Shown here in pieces: positions 11,820 to 21,890 of a stretch of DNA of 64,000 bases. The position numbers and the translations under genes are program-made. The DNA comes from Cylindrobasidium torrendii FP15055 ss-10 (lineage: Eukaryota; Basidiomycota; Agaricomycetes; Agaricales; Physalacriaceae), in NCBI GenBank assembly GCA_000934385.1, contig KN880475.1, positions 62,001 through 126,000 on the forward strand, read 5' to 3'. How positions within the stretch are numbered: position 1 is the stretch's first letter; each line of letters starts with the position of its first letter. The notes under the pieces were generated by a model that saw only the letters and a program-made list of their open reading frames with translations, was not told the origin of the DNA and made no database searches.

Positions 11820-14414
11820 ATGACCGCGTCACGATCAGACGCCCTGCTGTCTGTCTACCTTTAGCTGCCGGAGTATATGACCTAACTGATTTCAGGAAGA
11901 CATTTCATGATTTGTTCGGCGGCTCGTTGTCGCTGTCGAAGGCGCGCGACGCTGTTCTAGCCGACCGGTTCTTCAGCACCGCGATCGATGACCTGGATGT
12001 TCCCGCGAGGAGTATAGTCTGGAAGGTGCGTATACAGTGGACCATATGGCAACATGGCCTTATGAAGTTGAAGTTATTCTTGCTACCCAGCGAACCCTTG
12101 AAGACGCCAGTGGAGGTAGACGCCCAGATGCTCTGCAAGACACTCAAGATCAGCCGAAAACAATATACAGACCTCCTACTAGAGAAGATGCGTGCACCTG
12201 ACGGCGGATACGAGGAAGGTTTCTCGCTACCGGCCTCGATAGAGTCGCCGCCAAAGATTGTGAAAGCAGACAGCAACCTCCAACGCAATAATCCGCTCAG
12301 TTTGGACACCGAGGTGCGTGGTCGATCCGACAGCAGCGTTCCACCCACTCACCCGTCCCGGGTAGAACCCTTGGAAACAGTGGTTCACGGCAGTTGAGCT
12401 GAGAAGGACGATATCACAGGATGTTGAGCGCACGTACGTTGAGTTGGCTGTGTGAGGCGCCCCCCATTCATCGGCGCCCAGTTTCCCGGAAGTCGAGTTC
12501 TTTAGGCTGGCCGAAGTCCAGGCGCAGCTCACCAGCATTCTTTTCATCTATTCCGTCACCCATCCTGCGATAGGATACCGCCAAGGTGCGCCCCTTGTCA
12601 CTTGACGTCGAACTGCTCTAAGCACCTCCCATATAGGGATGCACGAACTGCTCGCCCCGGTCTACTACGCCGTCTACAACGATGGAGTGTCGCCGAAACA
12701 AGTGCAAGACAGCAAGCTGGTAGACCTCTGCCATGAAGACTGGGTTGCCGCCGACTCTTGGGCTCTCTTCGACACGATCATGCGCGGCGTTGGGCGGTGG
12801 TACGAATGGCAGGAGCCAGCCGCGCCTCCAAAGGATATGTCACCACTCAGCCACCACGTCAATCTCACCGCCGAAGGGCGCGTCGAGTTGAAGGCATACG
12901 TGACACCAATAGTGCAAACATGCAATCATATCCAGGAGTCTATGCTTCGAACGACAGATCCACATCTGTGGCAGCGCCTGCAGTCTACGGGTATCGAGCC
13001 CCAGATATACGGAATGTGTGTGCTTTAGTCTGGTTCGCCGTTGCTCTTTTCATTTTCATCTCAGTCCTTTGCAGACGATGGCTCCGACTGTTGTTCACGC
13101 GCGAGCATAGCTTACCAGATTCAATGAGGCTTTGGGACGCGCTCTTTGCGTGCGATATCTCCTTCGATCTCGCACCGTGGATAGTGGTGGCGATGCTCAT
13201 CCGGATACGAAATGAATGTAAGGGTCCCTAACGAGAACAAGTTCTGACATTGCCTAACTTATTTTAGTGATTCCCGCGGACTACACCGGTCAACTTACGG
13301 TATTGTTGCGCTATCCCGCTCCTCCACATAACCAACTCGCCCCCGCACGCGTGCACCATGGCAGCCTGCTTGTACGGCAAGCGTTAGCGTTGCAGCTGTC
13401 TCCTACACCCGCTACGGGCGTGTCATTGGTTAATGAGAACTGGAATCTACTGAATATACCAATGGAGCCTCCCGAGCCCGCGCCGCCACCACGCAGACGG
13501 CCTGCACCTTTGGGACAACGTAATCAGGCAGTAGATGCTGGAGCAGGGCCGAGTTCGCCTTCACGGCCTGTCCACAACCGTCTGAACTCGAGCCAGCAGA
13601 TAGGCTTCACGGAGGTTCTGGGTGGCATCCTCGAACGCGGCGAGAGTTTGGGTATCAACAAGTCGTTGATGAGTGCCGTCAACGAGCTGAAGGTAGCGTT
13701 ATTTATGCGGAAAACGCGTTTGGATTTTGACTGGCTTTTCAGCGCAATATGCCGGATATCTCATCTGCGCTCGGTCCACGGTCGCCAAACACAACGTCGT
13801 TCGCGCTATCAGAGGGTGAACGTGCGCTATGGGAATCCCGGGCTAGGACGGACTCGGAGATGGAGCGAGAGCTTGCAGAGTACCGTGCGCTAAACAAACG
13901 GCTGGGCGAATCACTCACATGGATCGTGGACACCTTGCTGCAGGATGAGGAGGAAGTTCCGGACCCGGCGTTGCTCAAGAAGAAACGACGGGAGGCGGTC
14001 GAGTCTTTGGCTTATGCACGAGATGTGTTGGTCAGCGAAACGCGTGAGCTGGAGGACGAACGGCTATTTGGGGAGGAAGAGCTGAGAGAGAGGGCGCGGC
14101 GGGCGCGAGTGCGGCGGCCAGAGGTTCATTCGCCTGCGATACCCACGCCGGTGAGCACAGTGGACTCGAGGCAACGATGGGGTGCCGCAACCATAGGGCA
14201 CAGCCAAAGGAAATCGTTCGGTGGACTGGGGACGCAGATGAACACGAGGCCGCCTGCACCGTGGAAGACGAGTTTTGAGAAGCCGGCAATATCTCCTGGG
14301 GCAATGCCGAGGCCGCCGCCGCCTTCGTCCTCAGTGAGGTCCTTGTCGACAGGATCGAGGGAAAGGGAGAGGGCGCAGCCGGCGATGCAGGATCCTCTTG
14401 GGGCATTACGCTGA
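11820..14414 (+). CDS. TBC-domain Rab GTPase-activating protein, TBC1D5-like
   Basis: Exon 1 is only about 29 nt (ATG at 11820) and joins at a GTCTGT donor to the exon reading KTFHDLFGG...RSIVWK. The TBC domain follows. An IxxDxxR arginine-finger motif is visible as ISQDVER, and the glutamine-finger motif as YRQGMHE, so both catalytic residues are present. The domain continues through LRWLRLLFTREHSLPDSMRLWD, typical of TBC motifs. The insertion after YYAVYND and the overall order match TBC1D5, whose human member acts on Rab7 with retromer and in autophagy. The tail (13480 onward) is Pro-rich, then contains a coiled coil around SEMERELAEYRALNKRLGE, then a disordered Pro/Ser end. About 700 residues. 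Convergent with GPI8, 202 bp away. Specificity for Rab7 is inferred from the family. Confidence 0.85.
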
Positions 14415-14616
14415 GGTGGCGCAACGGTGTCTTTGCCTATTTCTTGGACACAAGTACGACTAGATCTAGAAATGTGCACCTTCTTAGTGACTAGAACGGT
14501 CTTCGTTTTCAAATTTGAGTAGGAATTCCCATGAGGATTGCTTGTGCACACACTCAGCGCTTCTGAGCGGAGGTCAAAACACTCTACGTCAATTTCGAGT
14601 ATCGAAATGTCAATAT

Positions 14617-16046
14617 CTAACTTCCAGAGGTCCGAAATGCAACCCAGCTCAGTATCAATCCAATTAGTCCGAACGACCCCCATGCTCGAATACCCTTTCC
14701 ATCCACAGTAGTGGGCTGTGGACTAGACGGTGGTGCCGCCTTCACCACCATCGTCTCTTTGGACCGTACAGGAGCTTCTTCCTCTACCACATCACCAAAT
14801 ACTGGCGTACAGTCCGAATTCGATACTTCGACATGGGCGACACCGCCAAAGAAGTCGGTGATGAGCGTCTCATTGAGTGGACGGGCAAACAAGTCGGAGC
14901 GAACACCTGGGTGCGAGCCAATGGCCGTGGTGTCGTAGTAATCGAACTATTTGTTATGTTAGTTTGTAGCATGTCGTGTATAAGGGAGGTGAGCTGACAA
15001 AGTCCTGCATGGTAGCATGGGAGGTCTTGTTAACGTTCTCGAGGAATCCAAGGATATAGTGGGTATATCTGTCAATGAGTGAAACACCAATGGTATGGTC
15101 GTTGTGATACTGTAGGTGGCGTTAGCGTGTGACTGTCTTGGTATGGGCACGGCGCACCGAATACGAGTTCTCGCCGACTTGAGAGGACCCAGTAGCAAAA
15201 ATGTTTGGAGAATGGAGTTGGGAGTACATGCTTGATGCTTGGCAGGTATCTATCATGAAGAATATTTCGTGATACCTTTCGCACATGTTAGTCTTTCGGA
15301 CAGAGAGACGGCTTGATGTTGCGCACCTCTTCTTCTCCCACATTTGAGCAAAAGCATCGCCAACATCATGTGCACTGATTTCCTCGCTGTCCTGGAACTT
15401 GAGGAATTCATTGCCACCGTGTCCTGTCATATAGACAAAGATATTTGAGCGGTCGTCCGTTAGTAAGCGCTTCGAGCGCGGAACGGAGGGATCCTGGCGG
15501 CCTGGTGCACTACTTCAATAGGGAGAAACACAGTAGATTGTGGTGGGCTCACCAGTCAAAAGCCGTATCACATTCTCCACTGTTACTTCGTATCCACGGT
15601 AGTCCACCTCGATGTTGTCCCCGTACAAGTCCACTCCTCCTGGGCTTGGGTATACATTGGCCGCATCCCGATTCCGAGGATTGCACGCCGCGTCGTCTGC
15701 CAGCATCATGATGATATTGGAATCTGGGATGCCCAACCGTTTCACTGTGCGATACCTTTGCATGCATGAGCGTCCTGGATATGGCATTGGCTTTGAGCAC
15801 TCACAGGGCAAGTGTATTTGACATGTGCTAGGCAAATACATGTCAGCTACTGTTCCTATCTATCTAAGTGAGGAAACGTACGCGGTAATTGAACCAGTAT
15901 TTCGATGCGGAGATGAGCACGGCCCAGTTGTTCGTATGATTGGAACTGCCCGCGAAGAATTCCTGCGCGCTTTCCTCTGGACTTGCGAGAGCAAGACAAG
16001 CGCATATTGAGAAGATTATGGCGCGCATTATATTATGGTAAAGCAT
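14617..16046 (-). CDS. GPI8: GPI-anchor transamidase catalytic subunit Gpi8 (PIG-K, peptidase C13)
   Basis: Spliced ER membrane protein of about 390 residues. The N-terminal signal peptide is [32 protein letters not shown] follows. The block [12 protein letters not shown] and the strand [17 protein letters not shown] are family signatures. The catalytic dyad is visible: His in [13 protein letters not shown] and Cys in [36 protein letters not shown] leads to a C-terminal membrane anchor ([15 protein letters not shown]). The enzyme cleaves the C-terminal signal of proproteins in the ER lumen and attaches the GPI glycolipid. A likely client, the cupredoxin at 25352, lies in the same window. I chose the ATG at 16046 (MLYHNIMRA); an in-frame ATG at 16109 would put 21 polar residues before the signal peptide. 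The ATG for MRAII itself, six codons later, is equally plausible. Confidence 0.93.
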
Positions 16047-16313
16047 GTTGGCCGCCTGATCATGGGAGGAAGTTGAAGGTCGTGTGGTGATCGGGCTCAG
16101 TAAGCCCATGAAGGAGGCAGTCCAACTGCGAGTTCGTCCCGACCGCCTGCGCCCAGGATGTACTGAAGATACTCAGTTCAAATCTAGATATCTAGATAAA
16201 CGAGTCATTGTATTCCGTGTTTATATGTACAAGTGAGATAAATGTGCTGGTACAATGCCCTTTCAGACTAATACATGCGTACGTCCACTGTCGATATTCT
16301 TTCTACACCCCTC

Positions 16314-19137
16314 TCAGGCTTCCCTCTCAGCATCAAGCAGCTCCCTCAGATTCTCCGACAGTGTCGGTATGGGTATTGCGCTCGATGGCTGTTGCTCAAT
16401 CTTTGGACTATTCCCCAACCTGTTGCGTAACTGGTTCGTCGAATATGCCTCCTCGGCGTGTCGCCTGTCAATATCGGCGACCAGCTGTGCAAACGACAAA
16501 AACAAAACCTCTGCTTGCGCCAGCGTTGAGTCCAGCTCGATCGTCATACTCAACTCGTTGCAATACTATGGAACCAAGTGAGTTCTTGGCAATACCGCGT
16601 GCTACATTGAGACAAACGCACCTTGAGAATTTCATCGAACTCTACAAGATACCTGAGTATCATGTCCCTATGCGACTCGAGGACCGCCAGTGAGACAAAC
16701 AGCACAAAGTCTTTGCTGTAATAATCCGTCCATAACACCTCCCACAGCCTCAGCACATCGTCGAACGGGAATTCGCGCTTGAAGGCGATGAGGACCCATC
16801 GGAAGCAGAAGAACAAATTCAAGCCGTCCGTCTTCTCTAAGTGGCGATACAGCTCCGGGTCCATGACCCCAATGAGCTCTTGCAAAGACAGGAGTTGCTT
16901 CTTCATTCCACTTTGGTCACGTAGAAAATTCTGCTTCTGCACAACTCTGTTAGGCAACCTAGGCGCGCCAAAGAAGTGGACGTACCATCCGCTTCATCTG
17001 CTCAACGAAGCACCAGAATGTCATCTCCTCGTCAGCCTCCATGACCACGTATATTGGTGCACAGAGATCGGACATTCCTTGCACATATCCTATGCGCTTG
17101 TCAATCCATAGTCACACACTGGATCACATTCACCAACCTAGCTCCTTCTCATAGAAGTTATAAGACAACAGGATAACCGACAGACGGTCAATGTGCTCGT
17201 TACTAGGGGCCTGAGCACCAGCATCACAGAGATTGGGTGATATCGAAAAACGCTGTTTCTCGCTGTCCTCCCCGTCCTTGTTGTTCGGAATGGAGAACAG
17301 AGGGAGGTTGCGATCCGTTCGACGGCAGTCCACGTCTATGCGATGTCGTTCGTCGATGACATCTGGTCGGTCAAACACTTCGGCAACCCCGCACCACTGA
17401 TTCTTGACGTCCCCATATTCCTCCCTAGTAAGATGAGAAGGTATCCCCTAGAAGCTGAGTTCACGACTTACTCCTTCTTCTTCCACGCTGCTTGACGCTC
17501 CACAGACGTTGCATCCCATTCCAAAACACCCAAGAGGTATGGCCATATTTTCTTGCGTAGCTTTCCTCGTGAGGAGATGCCCCTCCTGAAGACCTCTCGC
17601 CGCATGTGCTCAACGCGCACCTTGGGTTTGCCTTCCGGGCTAAACCACTGCTGCCATTCATATTCGTTAACCGGTTGTGTTGGGTTTCGCGCCGACTTGG
17701 GCGTGGGTAAATTCGCAGTCGCATGGAGGAGCTCAAATACGCCAAGGGACGATGTTTCTTCAGCCGCGTCGGACGAGGAGGAGGGAAGAGCCTGAGCCTC
17801 TCGTCTCCTGGCCCTTTCACCTTCCTCCGCGACTATCCTAGCCCAGCGGGCAAGATAGACCCGCGCGCTTTCAAACTCACCCACACCGCCCTTCTCTACC
17901 CAGCTTCCCCAGTTTGATTCGCCGTTCGCGTTGACCAGGCTCTTGACGGGGTCAGGCAGATGTGGAACAATGGGCTTGGCCAATGGATGAGAAAGGATAT
18001 TCTGCGCAGCATGTCTAGTCGCCCGTGTTATGTTTGAAAACGATTGGAGAAGTGCAGCTCGCGCCTGGGAATGTGTTGGGCTTGCAGCGGTGGGAGACGC
18101 CATTGACCTGTGCAAAATAGACGACCTCTGAGAATATGGGTTCGCCCCTGGCGGAGTTCCGGACGTGGATATTGGGCGAGGTCTGCGGTGGGCGGGCACA
18201 GGCGAGTGGTGACCGGCATATACGGATTGGGCAAGGATGTCGTCGACTGCGTCGTCATCAAAGAGTTGGACGGAATGAGTGTCCATATCCGCACGAGAAG
18301 GGTCGATGAGGAACAACGACGGCTGCAGGGTAGAACGTAGAACATGGGCATAAGACCGAAGCCGATTGAGAAGAGCTTCGCCTCCCCAAGCTCGTTGTTG
18401 GGAGTCATTTGGGGAGCTGATGGACGGGGAAGCCGGAGGAGGGTACGAAGCAATACTGCTGCGCTTGTTCTTGAGCACAGGAGTGATTGGCTTTGGGGAT
18501 GGCAAGGAGAATGAACGCGACTCTTCGTCGTGGAAATAGAGCGTTGGTAGTGTGTCGCCATTGATGAGGTTGATGCCCACAGATCCATCTGTTCGAACTG
18601 TGAGCACGCTGTGCAATGCTAAGATCCGTGTACGTACGCCACGCAGAGAATGACGGGGGATAGAGAACGAGGGAGTAGATAGACGTCAGGGGCACAGAGA
18701 ACGCATAGGACTCTGGCCGCTGGGCCGGAAGGTCGATGAGCACAATGTCTGCCACAGATGTCAGTTGGCCGCCAGATATGATTGAACTACTCACCTGCAT
18801 CTTCGTCGTCCAACGGCGCCTTCTCTTCGACCTTTACAAACTTGTCCCACTCGTCAGTGCCCTTCTCGTCCAAAAGAGTCTCTGGTATCCATGCCAGCAG
18901 GTAGGTGGGATTGGTTGCTTCCTGCGTCAACGTCAATGGATGACCAGCTACCGTGAATGGGCGGCGCACTCGCTTGACAATGGCCGCAAATCCAGGAATG
19001 TTGTCTCGAGCGTACGCTGTGGGGTGCACATACACTTTGGATCGTGTGTATATTAGCCGGTAACGGTCCTCCTCCAAATCGTGGGCCGACCGGGAGCTCG
19101 ATGGCTGTGGCACACTGGACCGCTTAATCTCGACCAT
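16314..19137 (-). CDS. GYP7: Rab GTPase-activating protein Gyp7 (TBC1D15/17 family)
   Basis: About 820 residues. The N-terminal half has the family's lipid/Rab-binding-like region: YTRSKVYVHPTAYARDNIPGF near residue 35, then SVPLTSIYSLVLYPPS and GINLINGDTLPTLYFHD. A long disordered segment follows. The TBC domain starts at REVFRRGISSRGKLRKKIWPY. The arginine finger IxxDxxR is IDVDCRR, and the glutamine finger is in LGYVQGMSDL, so the GAP should be active. FFCFRWVLIAFKREF and VLRLWEVLWTDYY are further TBC motifs. Gyp7 accelerates GTP hydrolysis on Ypt7/Rab7-type GTPases at the vacuole. The ATG at 19137 (MVEIKRSSVP) is the first in the open frame. It lies on the same strand as GPI8, about 270 bp upstream of it. 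Confidence 0.92.
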
Positions 19138-19401
19138 GGATTCAGTCTACCAGCGGCGTAAGTCCAAGCATCTCTGCAGCGCATTTGTTACGCACCGAAC
19201 TAACAGAGAGTGCAGAAAACGAGCTTTCGAGAGATGAAGATGTCCCAGCAGAAGAGACCTCGTTGGTATCGCGTAAAGCCATCGGCAGCGCAGTCGACAT
19301 GGATGACTGGAAGGTGTTCCGGTGTACGGACCGGACTACCGGATATCTCTTTGGTCTTCCCACCATCATCTGCTCAGACGTGCACTATCGCATTTGTTTC
19401 G

Positions 19402-21260
19402 ATGGATCCGACTTACGACACTCTCTACAAAGAGATAATACTCATGTCGACGGCGTTGAAGGGAACCGCAGTCGGCATTGCTGCGTCAAGCACAAACTCC
19501 TCGCTCGCTGAAATCGTTCAAGCATTCGCAACCCTTTTGACAGTGACAACCCCATCGGACTCTACTGCCGCTAACGTGGTTGCGGTCACCGGTACCATCG
19601 CCCCAGACACACTCTCGACAATTGTGATCGCTCGTAATCGGGGTGCACAACCAGTTGATCTCTCACCAGCTTCTATCCGAGAACGCGCGCAGGATGAGGA
19701 CGTCATATCTAAATTGATGGGCAGCATTGGGTACGCGTTGTGGATCCAGCAGGACTTCTATCGATTGATCTCTACGTAGACAAGGCAATCCCGAATTCCA
19801 AGTTCACCTGCACGATGTCGTGACCTTCATCGAACGCCTCCACATCGCGTCTGCAAAGGACGACAATTCTTCCTTTCACAAAATACGGACACAATTTGCC
19901 GTATTCATTCACTGTCGTGCGTTAGAGAAGATTATTGCTCGCATGAAGAATGGTGAGGGGATGTGGAAGGGTGGCGACCCGCTCGCATTATTGGCCACCC
20001 GGCCAGTCAGCAAAATAGCTCCCGTTCACTTCAAGCTTGGCATGAGCCAGACCTTGGAAGAGATACTCGCCAATCGTAAACTCAGGAAGAATAGTGAGAA
20101 CCTCTACACAGTAGCAACCGAAAACGCCGTCAAATGGCTTGGAGTCTTTCTGGATCTACGCAGCCTTCTCGACCAGCTAATCGAGGGGACAAAGCAAGTT
20201 AATTCGCCTAGGAGCGGTAGCGGCAAGAAGAAGCGCAAACAGAAAGTGCTCTCGGCGAATAAGGCCGACGAGTTTTTGTGGACCATCGAAGCGTTGTTTC
20301 GCATTGTCGAGTGCAAGGCGCTTGTGAAAGCCCTGCGGTCTGCCTATCGTGACTCCGAGTACTTCCTCTCCAACTCTCGCCCAGGTGTAAATGAGTATGC
20401 AGGCAAAGGTGACGACTTCAGAGAAAGCATTCTAGAGGAGGACACGTATCCGAGTAGCGGTAGGTTGCTTCATCGTCTAGTGTGGATATGAGTTGAATCT
20501 GCAGGTTTTACCGAACTTGGCATTGTGCACGCTTTTCGTTACTATCGCACTTTCACCGCCTGGACCCACGCAGTAAAGGTGGTGACTAACCGCATTACCA
20601 AATTCGCCAGGCACAATATGGAGTTTCACCTGGCTTCGCCCGCGGACTTCGAATTTCAACCTACCGTCCCCCAACTCACCGCTGAAGACGTTGTTAAGTT
20701 CATGGACGAATTCTCTGATGTCCGCGAGGACTCTCCGTTTAAAAAGGTATCGGCGAATGGAGATGGCTTCGAGAAAATCGTGGGAGATGTGCATTGTGAG
20801 GCGCAACTGATGGGGTTCATCGACCTCAAGATACGTCGCGGCTATGGGCTCACCTCTAAGTTATCGGCGATGCTTCCGGTCATTCATTTGTTTTTCAAGA
20901 CCTTTGGTCGTTTTAATTTCTTCTCAGGATGGCCCCCATGACATCCCTATCGGGGCTGGGAACAAATGCTGCTTTATGTGCCACCGACTTGCATTGCGCT
21001 TGGCTCAGACGGGCCGTACTTCCTTCGTTCTCCCCGGCACCCATGGTGTCATCTATGGTTGGGCTCCGCCGCCTCACCTTGAAGCTGATATCATCAAGAG
21101 TCTTCACTCTGAACTACACAAGCTCTTCAAGAACAGATTCCCCAAGAATGACATACCCTCCCATAACTCATCTCCCGCATCAGTGGCGAGCACAACATTG
21201 GCAGAAGACCCGCCTTTTCTCAGAGTGCGTTCGTACTCCCTGTATTCTCAATGTTTCTGA
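19402..21260 (+). CDS. OTT_1508-like fungal nucleic-acid deaminase, intact copy
   Basis: Four exons (19402-19730, 19780-20459, 20505-20878, 20928-21260) sum to 1,716 nt, giving 571 residues in one frame. All introns are GT-AG and 45-49 nt long. The N-terminal ~400 residues are helical-looking, with a basic KKKRKQK patch (possible nuclear signal) near 20225. The C-terminal deaminase core shows the HxE zinc/catalytic motif as VHCEAQLMG (His at residue 433) and the second zinc motif CxxC as KCCFMCHR (Cys 476 and 479). FVLPGTHGVIYGWAPP follows, a segment typical of the fungal OTT_1508-like clade of the cytidine-deaminase superfamily. Members are predicted to deaminate nucleic acids; their role in fungi is not established. 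The upstream frame remains open, so an earlier start is possible. A near-identical broken copy follows at 21967. Confidence 0.75.
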
Positions 21261-21581
21261 CATTAGGCAATTAGCTTGCGACGCAAAGGTCAGAGTATGA
21301 GGAAACCGAGGCAGACTTGGAAGAGTATTGAGCGCTTCGATGTGTTCCGAATCAAAATATGACACTTTTGCACTGCGTTGAACGCGAAGAGTCTGGGAGA
21401 GGTCCCTTCCCACATCTTCTCTGGAGATTTGAGAACTCTCAGTATGGGTAAATTCTTTGCACCGTGAACTTGTGCCATCGCCGAGTGTTCGAATACAAAG
21501 TTGAGAGAACTCGACCCGCAGGAAAATACGTGCATAGCTCATGTAGTTCGAGCAGTACTCATTTATGATGCTCATAGTGCA

Positions 21582-21665
21582 ACCGGATGTCCCTGAGGAC
21601 CGTAGAGTATTGGCGACAGCATCACAGTTGCCGCACCACGCACGGCCATTGACATCCCTGGTCGC
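21582..21665 (-). pseudogene. Captured 3' end of RPS21 (last intron and exon borders)
   Basis: This 84-bp stretch matches 24461-24540, which in the intact RPS21 gene holds the end of the penultimate exon (RLATRDG), the last intron and the start of the last exon (NVWS region). Mismatches and small indels have destroyed the reading frame. It marks the downstream end of duplication unit 1 and has the same orientation as the real gene. Confidence 0.7.
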
Positions 21666-21890
21666 ATCCCCTTTGCAATCTCGTACATGAACTCCAGAAG
21701 GTCACACCCTTCGTGCACCAGTTGGTAGTATGTACCGCTTGATGTCCTACCCTTCTGCACGCCTAGCACTTGAAGTCCCATCCCCAGTCCAAGGCTCAAT
21801 CCAACATTGATGTCGTTCAAATGGGTACAAATTTTGAGACTGGAACCGCACATTACTTATGAGACCATTTTCCCCAGGGTGCTCCGGCGT
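21666..21890 (-). pseudogene. Fragment of the TKL kinase gene
   Basis: On the minus strand this segment reads GLGMGLQVLGVQKGRT and CDLLEFMYEIAKGM. These correspond to GLGMGLQVPGVPKGRT and CDLLKFMYEIAKGM in the kinase gene at 29540-29760. Similarity continues toward 21890 in another frame (PGENG...NLYP against AGENNG...NSYP). It covers only the glycine-rich insert and helix E of the kinase domain, with frameshifts, and cannot encode a kinase. It sits directly between the RPS21 fragment and the second deaminase copy. Confidence 0.75.

Larger units (their letters stand above)
19317..21665. repeat. Tandem duplication, unit 1
   Basis: From about 19317 to 21260 this segment aligns by eye with 21882-23760, including promoter-proximal sequence, exons and introns. 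The downstream flank 21290-21600 aligns more loosely with 23870-24480. The unit ends with a piece of RPS21 (21582-21665) matching the 3' end of the intact RPS21 at 24461-24540. Boundaries are approximate. Confidence 0.8.

Noticed and set aside
13267..13893. Independent gene suggested by the 208-codon frame
   Set aside because: It is an exon of the TBC1D5-like gene; the frame after 13690 runs into an intron and the true continuation is at 13745.
19731..19779. Apparent frame break in the first deaminase copy
   Set aside because: It resolves as a 49-nt GT-AG intron present at the same place in both copies; the spliced length is divisible by three.
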